Positions 22,200-34,160 of a stretch of DNA of 64,000 nucleotides are shown here, piece by piece (position 1 is the first letter of the stretch; every line of letters starts with the position of its first letter). The notes beneath the pieces are model-generated. The model had not been told where the DNA came from. It made no database searches and saw nothing but the letters and a program-made list of their open reading frames with translations. Origin of the DNA: Rhizophagus irregularis (lineage: Eukaryota > Glomeromycota > Glomeromycetes > Glomerales > Glomeraceae); NCBI RefSeq assembly GCF_026210795.1, contig NC_089450.1, positions 3,224,001-3,288,000 on the forward strand. The letters run 5' to 3'. The position numbers were made by a program, and so were the translations under genes.

Positions 22200-23850
22200 T
22201 TAATACGTTTTAATCATTGCAATGCATGTTTGTCTACTGTCAATCTGCATAAGAAGATAGTCACGTGGTGTAAGATTACCTTCATTTCTTTCAAGAAGGA
22301 GGACAATATAAAGGACTTTAATCGACACAAGATAAGCTGCTTTTGCTTCATTGGTGGCAAGAGTATCACAAAACACATGCGCTCTTGTGGGCAAATCATC
22401 ATAAATTTTTTTTAATTCTGTCATCAAAGCTGAAGGTGTAGCATCAGTTCCTGTAGGGATACAGACAGATTTATATCGTCATACATATTGTTAAAATACA
22501 TGTACTGTAAGTCTGTAACTATACTATAAAGTTATTCATATTTCAAATTACCTATACCCCGATTTCGGTAAGAAATATCAGATTGATGAGAGTTTGAGTT
22601 GATAAAAGTTCCGCCGAAATGGATGAAATCCAGTCAAAGAACTTTTCACGAATAAAAAAACCAAACTTCAATGCTTGATCTGCAAGTTTGTCATATTCTG
22701 CACTTCTAACTAGCTGGGATCAGGGATAGAATTTCGATTATTCTTTTGCCAAGTTCCGCGAAGTTAATATCAGGTGTTGGATCTAAAAAGGCTCTATTTT
22801 CATCCATCGATTTTCAACACTCCATATATATTACGAAGATCTTGTTGTGCATGGCCATTTCGAAAATGGATCTTGTCTTTCCAGCACTGAAACTGCATAA
22901 AGAAGATGGAAAGCTTTCTCTCAAATAATTTAATAAGCCTATAACCCATTGCAGTAGATATTGTTTCATCCAAGCGCATGTCCGAAAAGTTTCCACCACT
23001 GATTTTGGTATGCAGGATCTATCTTTGGAGAAACGGCCAGCAATATCTTTTGCAGTTTTGGGATAAAGTTCTGCAATAGTAACATGATTTTTAATGTCGG
23101 CAATCAAATCTTTAAATTCATCAAAGTTAATGACAGATCTTAATCGCTTTTTGATTCAATTTGCCCAATCAAATCTTTAAGTTCATCATAATATAAATTT
23201 AAATAAAAATTAATTGATTAACAATTACTTATTTATCAAAATTTCATCTGACAACTCGTTAAAAAGTATTATATATATTTTAAAGTAAGTTCTTGAGTTA
23301 AATGATGATTAATGACAGATCTTAATCGCTTTTTTGATTCAATAGGTTCTATAGTTCGAAAAAGATGAATGTCATTGACCGTTAGTAATGAAAGTGATAT
23401 ATTTGAGCGATTTTTTAGTGGCAAAAATATACCTGGATCTGCGGTTCATTTTTGTCCAGTAGCTAAAATTGATATTTTGTTACTGCGAATTTCTTGTTCG
23501 AAAGGCAAACCATTGGGTAGTCTAGATGGTAAGTCCTGTAAGCAGTATTTTAATTTATAATAATAAATATTTAGTTACTAATCAATCTTTTGATCTTTTA
23601 GTTCTAATTTCTTATCTAAAAGAGCGAGACACTTACCAGCAGTTATGATTATATGGATTTCCCCTCTGGAAGTTGACCATTAAAATAGTTTCTAAAGGAC
23701 TTATTTTTTTTCCTCCAAGTTTTCGTACAATATCGTCCAGTAAAAACAACAACAACTTCTTTGACATCAACATACCAAAGATTCAGTTTGGAAGCGTCGT
23801 TAGTAAGGTCTTTAAGAATATTATTTTGTTCCCAGATATACAACTTGAGG
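22200..23850 (-). pseudogene. Crinkler-like P-loop NTPase relic
   Basis: Read on the minus strand from high to low coordinates. About 23840-23650 encodes NILKDLTNDASKLNLWYVDV, with RKLGGKKISPL in a shifted frame, resembling a Crinkler header. About 23107-22740 encodes a P-loop region (AGKTRSIFEMAMHNKIFVIYMEC). About 22480-22200 encodes AHVFCDTLATNEAKAAYLV and NEGNLTPRDYLLMQ, resembling the following NTPase part. The pieces lie in order but in different frames, with stops and a local duplication at 23101-23342. Crinkler family proteins are secreted or nuclear effector-like NTPases in several microbes; this copy looks inactive. Assignment is from motif order and memory of the family. Confidence 0.5.
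23101..23342. repeat. direct duplication within the Crinkler-like relic
   Basis: CAATCAAATCTTTAA occurs at 23101 and 23166, and GACAGATCTTAATCGC at 23132 and 23313. The second copy is split by about 120 bp of A+T-rich DNA. Confidence 0.6.
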
Positions 23851-23879
23851 ATATCGAAAGTTAACGATTTTGTGAGGTA

Positions 23880-25123
23880 CTATTGAATAATTACTACAAG
23901 CTGTGAGTCAGCTACGAACTGTGAGTCAAGGATTGAATACAATTATGAAAAAAAATTATCAGTCAATTTTCTATAAAAAATGTATCTTTTTTAAGGTGGA
24001 AACTTCTTCATCACCTTTTATAATATTTCTTTTGTGTAATTTTTGTGTTGTGGTTTTCTTGAGAATATAATTTAATTAATACCTTTTAAAGATGAATTAC
24101 TGCGAATGTGGCTTATACGCAATAATTATACAATCATGATGTAATTGATGTATAAAAAAACGTCATTATGAGCTAAAATTAATATTATAAATCAATATTG
24201 TTAATTTGGTAATCATTTTTTCCTGAACGTTCTAGCAACTTTTAATTAGTAAAAAATGTCATTTTGCGGATGACTGATTAAAACCGGAATTGTCTTGTGA
24301 TCTAATTGCGTGCGTAATTCGTCATGTTTTTCCCGAAAGTTCTGGTATATCTTTCCATTACGCACATGAAATCTCCCCTGATTTGCATTTTGCGGATCGT
24401 GCAGTAAGGAAGTTTGTGATATATTTACAATGAAATAGGGATAACTATTTTTATCACCTGGTTACTAATAAACTGGCGGACCAATTAGTATATCCAGGAT
24501 CTGCCATCAGATATTTTAGACTACTAGTTTTTTGTACAAGTTTCACTTTTAGCAAACCTAAAAGAAAAACCAAAAAAAAATGAATCTTTAGTAAAATTCA
24601 TTAAAATCGTCAAAGAAAAAAAAACTAAATTACTTTATCAATCTTATGACCCAAAACAACCTAAAAAAAAGAAAGAAAATGAACTGTAATCGTTCGTTAA
24701 ATAAGAGCAATTAAAAAGAATCAACTCTCCAAAATTTCACACCTACTAAGAGCCAAAAGAACAACCTAAAAGAAAATAAAAAATAGTCTAAAAAATGTTT
24801 GTAAGAATTTTTTCAACAGAAAGTATGAGAAGTGAGAAAGAAGACAAAAGGAAGAGAGAAAACAAAAGAGCGAGATGAAAGGAAAGATACGAATATCGAA
24901 GGGGCAAAGAAAAAGTTTACGTGCAATAATTATCCCGTGATTCACGTAATACATAATTTTGTTTTCTTGATTAATCAAAAATTTGGTGATTTATTTGATA
25001 TATTGTTGAACACTCATCAAGAATTTGCGTTAATTTTATTTAACTTATCAAGCCTCTATGAGAAAATTTGCCATAATTTTTGCATGATACGATCCCGTGA
25101 CTGGTTAGTATTTTAGGTTACTG
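23880..25123. other. intergenic region with Lys-rich coding relic
   Basis: No intact gene. Around 24550-24830 translations give repeated Pro-Lys and Lys-rich runs with stops, possibly an old disordered-protein gene. Confidence 0.3.
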
Positions 25124-25343
25124 AAATATACTTCATGTAAATACTATCCTGGCTTGGTCGAAGTCCCGGGTAGTTTTTTATAATTCTAGTAAGGGTCCGC
25201 TCTAGTGATTTTTATCGTTGGTTTGACGAAGTTCTATAATGTTTCCTCTACTTGTATTCGTTAGAATACTGAATAGTGATGTGATTTTCATTGTATTCCT
25301 CTTTACTTAACATAAAATAAATAAATAAATATACTTCATGTAA
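25124..25343 (+). mobile_element. SINE or truncated LINE with 17-bp target duplication
   Basis: AAATATACTTCATGTAA is present at 25124-25140 and 25327-25343. The 186 bp between them begin ATACTATCCTGGCTTGG, include GGTCGAAGTCCCGGG (weakly like a tRNA-type B box) and end in an AATAAATAAAT tail. A long perfect duplication plus A-rich tail is diagnostic of target-primed retroposition. The exactness of the duplication suggests a fairly recent event. Confidence 0.75.
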
Positions 25344-26543
25344 GTAGTACAAGTAATTTTTTATGAGTCATATGATTCATAGATTTATATTATATTATTA
25401 TCCAGTCATTAGTCGTAAATTTAACATTGTAATAATAAATGGAATTTAATAAAAACAGAGCATTATCATAATAAAATATTGGTGTAACTATGAGTATAAA
25501 TAATGAAAAATATAGAAAGTTCATATAAAATTAATATGAACTCATTTAAATAAATTTTTGCATAATGTTTATTTTCTGATCGATAAGCTTTTATTAAATG
25601 AACCAAACCAAATCCTTATCAGGTTGGCTTTTATCACTTTCATATTCAAAATTTTCTCATTCAAATTATTCTTATATAATAAATTTAAACAATAATGTGC
25701 AATATTTTTATCATCCTTTACTAAATTTTAAAATTTTATAAAATTAGTGTACATTAGTTCCCAAGTAATAAAAGTATTATTATAATATATTTGAGCAAAT
25801 TTTGAAAGTTCTAAATTAAAATAGTAAAATAATATTAATTCTGGCTGGAAAAATTACTGTAAATAGGATTGTATTTTTTTGATCAATTTTTACTCATACA
25901 TTTTCAAATAGGCTATGATATAATTTCGAGTTTGATATCTTAAAATACAAATAATAATTTAAAAAGAAAAAAAAACTCCTAAAATTTCTGAAACCAAAAC
26001 CAATTCTGAAAGTGACTCCTACTGAAACTTTAACATTTTAATGATAAAAAGTACCTAGTTATCCCATAACAAGAAATTTAGATAGTATAAGTTAGATTCA
26101 AATACAGAAATATTTTTTGTTATATTTTTATCAGCTTGATAAAATTATTATTACTTATAGAGAGTTATTCATTAAGTTTTTATTATCGGAAAGTTTGCAC
26201 AGTGAATAAGAAATCTTATGCCTCAACCTGTACTACTATGTATTTTTTTTATAATACACAAATTTTCAACAATAAAATATTTTTCTATAAATGTATAGTA
26301 ATTATTATAGTATATAATTATTATACCAGTCACGGTTTAGACAGACTGGAATTTTTTATAGCAATATTTCAGTTATTAACAAATGATTTGGGATTATAAT
26401 AAACAATCCAGTAAATTAAAGGTTCGTTGAAAGTATTGCAATCCTTTTACTAATAGTGGTCTCATAAAATTTTTTTTCAAATAAATTCAATAAAATATAC
26501 AATTTTGTTAATTACCCATTAATGAATTTTCTACATTTGATTT
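25344..26543. other. A+T-rich intergenic region
   Basis: No gene that I can support. Confidence 0.4.
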
Positions 26544-28060
26544 TTATTTACTAATTAGTACTTGAAATACTTCATAATATTCTACTTCGAAATTATTTTC
26601 TGGAATTCCTATATTAGGATAACGATCTCCATTACGATCAAAATTAGACCACGCATTAAGGTAGCAGTGTAAATTGCCCATGGTTGGTCCAAAATTACCA
26701 TGACAAAAAACAGCAGTACCTTGCTTATTAACATAACCTACTTTTGCAGTAGAAATATTTTTTCCATTTATAAAATTAAAAATAAAGTTATTTGTTGTAG
26801 TTTTCCAAACAGCTTTACCATTCCAATCAAGTGGATTATATCCTCCAATTATTTGCGTGGAATTTTTAATTTTTGCTACCCAAATAGTAGCTCCTTTATT
26901 ATCACAATTTTTATGAAAAGATAAAGTATCAACTCCATCTTGACTTGAGCGATATAATAGCTTAAAATCGTAAGGAACATTTTTTCTATAATGTGATGAA
27001 TATTTTTTATCAATCCACGAAACAAAAAGAGGAAGGTGATTCGATTTAATTAAAGTTGAATCGAGTGGATATTTTAAATTTGGCTTTCTTGAAGGTGATA
27101 AATTAACTTTTGATTTTATGTCAGGAACTATATGATATTCCAAAAGACCATGAATTAAATCTTGTGGTAAGACGTCTTTGTAACAATAAACTTTGTAAAA
27201 GAAATCTGTAGGTTCAATATCATAAAATCGAATTAAAGGAATAAATTTGTATAATTCTCTTTCAACTCTTATAATATCTTCTTTACTCCATTTTGTTGAA
27301 TCATCCCTAATATTTTGTTGGGCAAAACACCATTTTAATAAATTCTCCCAAATTTCAATTTCATCTATATTTAAGTCGTCTCTTTTTAATAATAATTCTA
27401 ATAAAGGAGCTTTTAAATTAATAAATTTATCAGAGCTGAATAAAATTTTAGGTTCTTCACAAATTTTTTCAAGGCAAAAATTCCATAAATCCGTAAATGT
27501 TTCATGCTGATAAATTGTTTCAAGAATTCCAGTTGGATTTTGTTGTAAAAATGTTCAATCAAAAATTCTTGAATGTGGGAAACTAACGAATTAATATTTA
27601 ACTCATCCACAGCTATCAATAACTCTAATACATCAGGACCTTGTAAATTCTTTAAAACAATATTTCCACAATAAATGAATCTAATAAAGATAACAATTAG
27701 AAAGATTTGAATCATGAGAATAAAAAAATTTATCATAAATTATTAAAATTATTACCTAAGAATAATATTAAATAATTGTGGTGAAATATTTGGTTTCTTA
27801 AAAATAAATTTTCCATCTCTTTTCTTAGCCCATTCATTAGAAAATGCTAAACGGAAATATTGAGACCTAATACACAAAATATTTGAATGAGCATGAATTT
27901 CCTTCGAATTTTGTCCTTCTCCAGCATGAATAATAACATCACATCCAATTTCTGTTTCAAAAAGTTTTTCGTAGTCGCTAGATAATTCTGCTAAAAATTT
28001 TGAAAGACGTTTTTTTTTAATATAAAAATAAAAAAAAAGGAAAAAATTTTAAGTTTGAAA
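26544..28060 (-). pseudogene. BTB-BACK-TLDc protein gene, two lesions
   Basis: First exon (about 28040-27756) encodes a BTB/POZ domain (IGCDVIIHAGEG, KEIHAHSNILCIRSQYF, PNISPQLFNIILR). A 75-bp intron (27681-27755, GTAATA...TTAG) joins Arg across phase 2 to FIYCGNI. Exon 2 continues through the BACK-like helices to a TLDc domain (LLYRSSQDG, IGGYNPLDW, YPNIGIPENNFEVEYYEVFQV) and a proper TAA. Two defects are visible. No ATG precedes the BTB segment in its open frame. A run of five T (minus strand, near 27547-27551), where six would keep frame, shifts the reading frame after IEHF; beyond it the frame is open to the end. TLDc proteins are linked to oxidative-stress resistance and V-ATPase regulation. 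A sequencing error at the T run is possible. Confidence 0.7.
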
Positions 28061-29462
28061 GGAATGAAAACTGTAGCTTTATTTAAATAATTTCATGTTC
28101 GATTGTGTAGTTTGTGTACCATGAATTTCTAGAAACAGTTACTGTAGATTTGTCATTCATTTTTTTAAAGTCATGTGAAAAATTACGAATATCCTGCGGA
28201 TTTTTAAATTTTATTATACAAAGTATTATATAATTCAAGGAAAAAAATGCGATTGAAATTTTAATTTTGGCCAGAATTAAACATAATTCCGGCCAAATTT
28301 ATATATTTAGTGTATTAGAATAACGGGCAATCACAAAAGGTTTTACAATAAAAAATGTGATCCCCTGAACAACCTGACGCGCGTCATTTGTCACATAACA
28401 TTAAATTATAACTAAACAATTAACACACGGGCTTTATCCTTTCTAGAAGCTTCCGGTTCGACTCAGTCGGTTCTTCAGCAATTTTTTCAACATCAACAAA
28501 GTCTTATGACCAGATTCGGGCATCAAATAATCTTTTTTTTAAGATCAATTCCAACCAATTTCATGAGCCTATTGTGCTTATTGTAATAAATTAATTACCT
28601 AAAATATTAGATTGATTAGAATCAAACTCATGAAAAACATCTCATTCAAATTATTTAGAAATTACAAGTATTTCAAGTAAATTTAAAATATATAATTTTA
28701 GAAATAAGTATAAGATTTTATATGTGTAATTCATTGTGATATATACAATAAGTTTACTTATAGAATATTAAAGAAGTAATTTCATTAATAAAATAAGTGT
28801 TTACTGTAAAAACTTTATTGTGCGATAAGGTGTCATCCTTTGGATGATAACCTATTTACATACTACTAGATCAGTAAATAACTAATACTTATATCAGATA
28901 TCGTTTTTCGTGAAATCGTTTTGATTTGTAGATCTATTTCAGCTCATGCGTCTCCTGAAATCTGGAAGATCAATTGCAAATCAGGGGCATAAAACGTGTG
29001 ACTGTCCGATTTTTTATAAATACCTGCCAGTTTACCACCTTTCGAGTCTATATCTTAGTGAGGCCTTTGAGACGAACTGCGCCACGAACAAGAAGTGGTC
29101 GATAGAATATCAATGTAGTTAGCTTCGATAGATTTTAGCGTGTAGATAGATACAGAAATTAAACTCTGTATTATGGCGCTTTCTCTGACGTGACAACATG
29201 TACTATTATTAATAAAAATTGAATCTACCTTCTCTTGCTAAGAGCTTAAGGTCAAACATTTACGAAAAAAGTTTTCATTGCTTAAACATGTTGAGGGGAA
29301 TATTAGAATATGCTAACTTTTTTTTCTTTAGGTACAAGCGCCAAGCCCGGATCTTAACGTTTTTTCTTCCGAGAGAAAGACATGATACCATTTATATTTC
29401 GAATCAGAATTTTCCTTCCAACTGTATTAGCGTTAATAAATAAGTTTTCCATCAAAATACAG
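28061..29462. other. intergenic region
   Basis: No gene supported. Facing GGCCAGAATTA and TTCCGGCCAAA motifs at 28269-28301 are part of the dispersed GGCCGGAATTA set. Confidence 0.4.
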
Positions 29463-29470
29463 TATATAAA
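29463..29470 (+). promoter_or_regulatory. TATA box
   Basis: TATATAAA, followed by GG, 100 bp before the ATG of the secreted-protein gene: a normal distance for a TATA box plus short 5' UTR. Confidence 0.5.
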
Positions 29471-29569
29471 GGATCATAGATCCGCTTTTGCTTTACAAAA
29501 GTCAATAAATCGTTGTAAAGTCTAAAAGACAATAAAATATTGCGAATCACTACTTTTTATCATAACAAT

Positions 29570-29890
29570 ATGAACAGGCGGGATATATTTTTGTTATTAC
29601 TTTTCATTTCCGCCGTTGCATTTCATGAGATGCTATTCCGAAATATCCTAACAAAGGATATGCTCCAGAGTGTTTTTTCAGGAAACGTATTATTATACGT
29701 AGTTCTAGCATAATTCAACTTTTTTTTTATATTTACTAACTTGTTCATTTTTCTTCATTTTTAGGCGGTTTTTCGAGTCTCTCTGGACGTGGGACTGGTA
29801 AGTAAAAAAGAAATTTTTTTTTTCGATTTTTTTTTATATTAATGAACATTATTAATTTCTTTTTTTTAGGCGGTTTTGAACCTCTCTTAA
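29570..29890 (+). CDS. putative small secreted protein (three exons)
   Basis: The ATG opens MNRRDIFLLLLFISAVAF: two Arg, a leucine-rich core and a small-residue Ser-Ala-Val-Ala end, a textbook signal peptide. Exon 1 (29570-29686, 39 codons) ends AAC|GTATTA. Exon 2 (29765-29797) follows a pyrimidine-AG acceptor, adds exactly 11 codons in phase (AVFRVSLDVGL) and ends at GTAAGT. Exon 3 starts at 29870 with the same GCGGTTTT opening but reaches TAA after six codons, giving a ~56-residue product. An ACTAAC branch-point sequence precedes the first acceptor. The gene runs into an array of related mini-exons. Secreted proteins built from intron-separated repeats are known among mycorrhizal effectors, so an effector role is possible but inferred. 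Splicing is unproven. Confidence 0.5.
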
Positions 29891-30720
29891 TGTGGGACCA
29901 ATGAGTAAGAAAATTAAATTTTTTTTTTTGATTTTTTATATTAACAGTTAACGAACTGTTCGTTTTGTTTTCTTTTTTTATGCAATTTTCAAGTCTTTCT
30001 GGATGTAAAGTACTGGTAGGTAAAAACATTTTTTTCTTTTGTTTATTTTAACGAACAATACTAAATGTTCGTTTTTTCTTTTTTAGGCATTTTTTTTTTT
30101 TTGACGCGGAATAACAGGATACCAGAAAGTTTCATAAAAAAAATTGTTTCAATTTTTTTATTTTAACGAACAATACTAAATGTTCGTTTTTTTTTCTTTT
30201 TTAGGTGTTTTTTTCGATGTGGGATACCGGTTAGTAATAAAAAAAAAGAAGTTATTTTGGATTTTTTTTTATATTAACATATTAACATTAACGAGCATTA
30301 CTAACTGCTCATTTTCTTTTTTTTTAGTTTTTTTTTTGAGTCTCTCTAGACGTAAAATACTTACAGAATAACGGTAAAGGAAAAAAGATAACGAAGATGC
30401 CATCTTTCGGATAATTTCGCACTACAAGTTGTTTCGACAAGTGTATTGAAAACAAAAAAATTCAACCTTTTCTTTTCTTCAGATGAGAAGAGACGCGCTA
30501 GAAACTGGTGGGAGAATTATTTAGATTTTTATTTTACTGTAGTGAAACATCTACTAACATTTTGATTTTTTCTTTTTAAACGGTCATTTCTTCTGATTTC
30601 TTTAGAAACGGTGAGAATTCGGTGAGTGAAGGCTTCTTGAATTATTTATTTTAATGAAACGTTTATCAACGTTTCAATCTTTTTCTATTTTTTTTAGATG
30701 GGTAGGTTTCGATAGGGGAA
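29765..30720 (+). repeat. mini-exon/intron tandem array
   Basis: At least six units of about 104-123 bp. Each has a pyrimidine tract and AG (ending 29764, 29869, 30086, 30204, 30327; the unit near 29982 has ATG instead of AG), a ~33-bp exon-like core similar to GCGGTTTTTCGAGTCTCTC, a donor such as GTAAGT, GTAGGT or GTTAGT, and an intron body. Later units are more diverged. In several introns the branch-point-like TACTAA sits between short inverted repeats (30050-30073, 30165-30188, 30293-30310). A related hairpin, GAAACGTT-TATC-AACGTTTC, is at 30656-30675. Confidence 0.6.
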
Positions 30721-32289
30721 ATGATAATTCTATTTATTTTTTGTAGTGTCGCAATATTTATCAAAGCAAAAACATTGAATACTTTCAATATGATTAAATC
30801 AATATACACACAAATAAACAAGATGAACATCGAATACACCATTGAATCTTATCAAAAAAATGGATTTAAAATGAACTAGGGTATCGAGGGTATCGATTAG
30901 AGAGGAAATAATTTAACTTTGTTTATTAGGCGTCTTTGTATTTTGTATTTAAATTGTTGTTTTATTTTTATTAACCGGAGAAATAAATAATATATACAAT
31001 AATATTAGAGAAGTACACATTAAATACATTAAATATATAAATTAATAAATATAATTAATAATGAATAAGAAAATAATAAATAAATTTAATAACTAAATTA
31101 ATATCCCTAGGGATTTTTTCCAATCCTTAGGGATACCATACCGAAAATAATTATCCAGATCATGTGTGCAAATCAAGTGTAACCTGGCAACAGATTTGGC
31201 TACCATTTTTTTGTATTTTTATTTTTTAGATTTTTTTAACAAAATGCAGCTACCGTTATGTTTTTTCTTTTTTTGTATGTAGGCTTCAGCTCTGGGGCAC
31301 GTATATACTTCAAAATATATCATTCTTTTCTTGAAAGATTTTTTGTAGGATTCAACTAATCTGAAGGTGAATTTAATTTTTGCTTTGTTATTAAGCATTT
31401 TCATTACTTTATCATTTGTAGTATGTGTAGTTTTTTTTTAGAACTGCACATAATTATAAATTTTGATGCATAACTTGCATATAAATGCATATTTTACTTT
31501 TATTGTATATCAATTTGAAATTAATGTATTTTACAATTGGTTGTGCAACAACAGTTTCTCTCCTTTTTTATTTTTAAAAAATTTTTTTTTTCCTCTGGAG
31601 CAGATAGATTAACTCTGAACCTAGAGATCAGAAATAACACATTATGAGATACTAGATAATTTATGCCAATTACTGTGTTAAATAGATTATTTTATTAGTG
31701 TTTTAATTTTTGCATCAATACCATAATGCAACTGCATGGATTCATCTGTTAGAATTATCACAATAAAAAAAAGTTATATGCTTGTTATTTTTCATAACAC
31801 AAAGTTTTTATTTACTTATATAAATGTATAATTTGTCACCAGGGTCATTTTATTGATACAGAAAATAATGATACAATAATATAAATTACAAAAAAAGAAA
31901 CTCTAATAATCATAATCTTATTACATTGGAGTAGAAACTGTAGTACTACTTTTATCTTACTGATGAAGATACTGATGCATGATATAGTAAAGATAAATTA
32001 AAGATAAATTAATAATTATAATATTTTGTAAAGTAAGAAGTTTCTGTGAATTCAGTTACAACACTTTCATTAATAATTATATGGGAATTTTGGCAGATTT
32101 AAGATGGCAGTGTCTAGTATGAACATTGGATTTGTTCCTGAATAAGAACATTCAAGTGTAAAATATCACCTGCTACATGCACACCTACAATTCCAAACTG
32201 GTCTTTATTAGGCTTGAGACTTTGAAGTACACAGTATACACCATTATTAGTCTTTCATGATAATTTTATCTCATTATCTGTCTTTTTTT
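30721..32289. other. A+T-rich intergenic region
   Basis: No gene that I can support. Confidence 0.4.
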
Positions 32290-33543
32290 GTTAACTACAA
32301 ATTAAGCAATAACATTTGATATATATTTAAGTTCAAAAATCTTCTCACAGTATTTCCCTACAAACATAATATCTGCAAACATGGGATATTCATTAATATC
32401 TTTTCAGTATGTAAATTTTCCACTAAACATAACTAGATTGCCTTCATCAAAGGAATGTAAATCTTTATTGGCTCTGATAAATAATTTGAAATTAAAATAT
32501 TTTTGTTTTCCAGGATTTGGTCAATAGAATGCAGTGCCATCTACATAGTTTTTTGTAACTGTTTTACTAGATATTTTGCTTTTCTGATGTACTAATAAAA
32601 AATGAGGTGTCTATGGGAGATTTTTTAGTGAAGCTCAAATTGCAGAAACTATAACAGTTGATTGATATATCCCTTCATTTAATGTTCCTGCAGCTTCAGA
32701 ATTAAATGCTGAATTATTCCAAATATCTTTCAAGACATTGAAGATTTCTTTAATAATGCATGAATATCTTCTTCTGACTCTTTCCAAGTTCCACCATGTA
32801 ATAATTTTGGTCTTATTACTCTTCTATGCTTATTAAAATCTTGTATTAAACCTTCATAGGTTTATATAACATACACTGTTATAGGTGCTGATAGATAATT
32901 TGTTTGATCCTCAAGAAATCTCAGGATTTTTGGAGACTGCCCTATATTTATTGTATATATTAGGCAGATACTGTCCCATATGTATATCTAATTAAACTTG
33001 TGTATTGTGGCTTTATTAGATGTAATAGCTTGAAATGCGTAACATTTTTTCTTGAGTTGTTTAACAAAGTCATCCAGTTTATTAGATTCAAGCAGAGGAG
33101 ACGCTTCTGAAAGAGTATCTATTTTGAATCTGTAGTGTTTCAACGGATGTAAATGCATCATTGTAAATTTTTGCAACTTCCTTTATTTTCCAATTACCAT
33201 ACGCCTTTTTTCCTTTTACTTGAACTTTTAGATAATTGATAGTATGTTCTTGTTTATTATTCAGCTGAATATTATTTACTAACATATTGAAATGAAACTC
33301 ATTTTCAACTATTTCTCTTTTTTTAGAATTGCCATGAAAATATTCAAAATAAAGATCAGTTATTTCTGTCTTTTCTAACTTTTCAAACTTTTCTTTGATG
33401 GCTTGTCGCAACAAAGTGAAAGAACTGCTTGAATGTGGAATTTTACATTCGTCTTTATTTAGATAAAATCTGAGATTCACTTTAACTGCAAAAAAAGACA
33501 AATTAGTGCTAGAAGTTACAGGGAAGGGAACGTAGGAAAACAA
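32290..33543 (-). pseudogene. PB1-like domain gene relic
   Basis: The best-preserved part (33543 down to about 33090) encodes VKVNLRFYLNKDECKIPHSS, a helix with LRQAIKEKFEKLEK, ITDLYFEYFHG and ENEFHFNMLVNN. This order of basic strand, helix, acidic Y-F-x-Y-F strand and the final helix resembles a PB1-type ubiquitin-like fold. After a frameshift it continues ESNKLDDFVKQLKKKCYAF and QAITSNKAT. Further down come broken runs such as HRRVIRPKLLHGGTWKESEED and MFADIMFVGKYCEKIFELKY. Several stops and shifts interrupt the frame, so it is a relic. The KQLKKKCYAF part may belong to the same family as the PD-(D/E)XK relic at 20841 (from memory). Confidence 0.4.
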
Positions 33544-33968
33544 ATTTACTTACTGCTCGACTCCAACAACAGTAACAAATGACGAGTGGGTCTTTACTAG
33601 TTGAGCTGTCATTAGTAAGTATCATCCTGCTGTTGAGAGGTGTGTTTGATCATTATTATTGAAAAATTCAATTCACGTTCACCTAATACTTTAAAGCTTG
33701 ATGGAGAATTCGTTCTTGAGAATAGGCACAAGGCAATACCAGTAGTATTACCTATCTATTTTTAATTTTAAGTCTATTGGTTTCCCATTCCTTTCTCTTA
33801 GAAATTGTCATTGGTATTTCTACAGTATATCGTTTTAATTATTGAAAAATTTGAAAAAAAGGGTAGAACAATAGAAGAAGTATGTAAATAGTGTTTAACT
33901 AATTTAAATTATATATTATTCTACTAATAGCAATTAAATGATCTATAAGTTAACTGTTTTAGGGTAAA

Positions 33969-34160
33969 GAAATTCATATTGTTGCAATTCCATTATTCAT
34001 CTAGCCCTGCTGTGCACTTTAGAAATCTTGGAAGTTTGTAACCATTTAAGTGCTGAATGATCTGTTACTATTATGAAAGGTTTCAAGCCTACATGATGTA
34101 AGAAATGTTTTACTGCTTTAATAATTGCTAGATATTTCTGGTCAGTGATTGAATTCAAGC
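33969..34160 (-). pseudogene. Ty3/gypsy RNase H fragment
   Basis: Minus-strand translation reads SITDQKYLAIIKAVKHF, then a short link, PFIIVTDHSALKWL and, after a stop, IMELQQYEF. K-x-L-A-I-x-x-A-V-K, V-T-D-H-x-A-L-x-W-L and the ELQQYEF block are the signature of the RNase H domain that follows reverse transcriptase in Ty3/gypsy polyproteins. Flanking RT or integrase could not be read. Confidence 0.75.

Noticed and set aside
26700-26924. 74-codon plus-strand ORF
   Set aside because: Antisense shadow of the TLDc domain.
28440-28480. B-box-like GGTTCGACTC
   Set aside because: No tRNA fold or A box at the right distance.
29745-30029. 94-codon minus-strand ORF
   Set aside because: It is antisense to the mini-exon array and driven by poly-A/T runs; splice signals lie on the plus strand.
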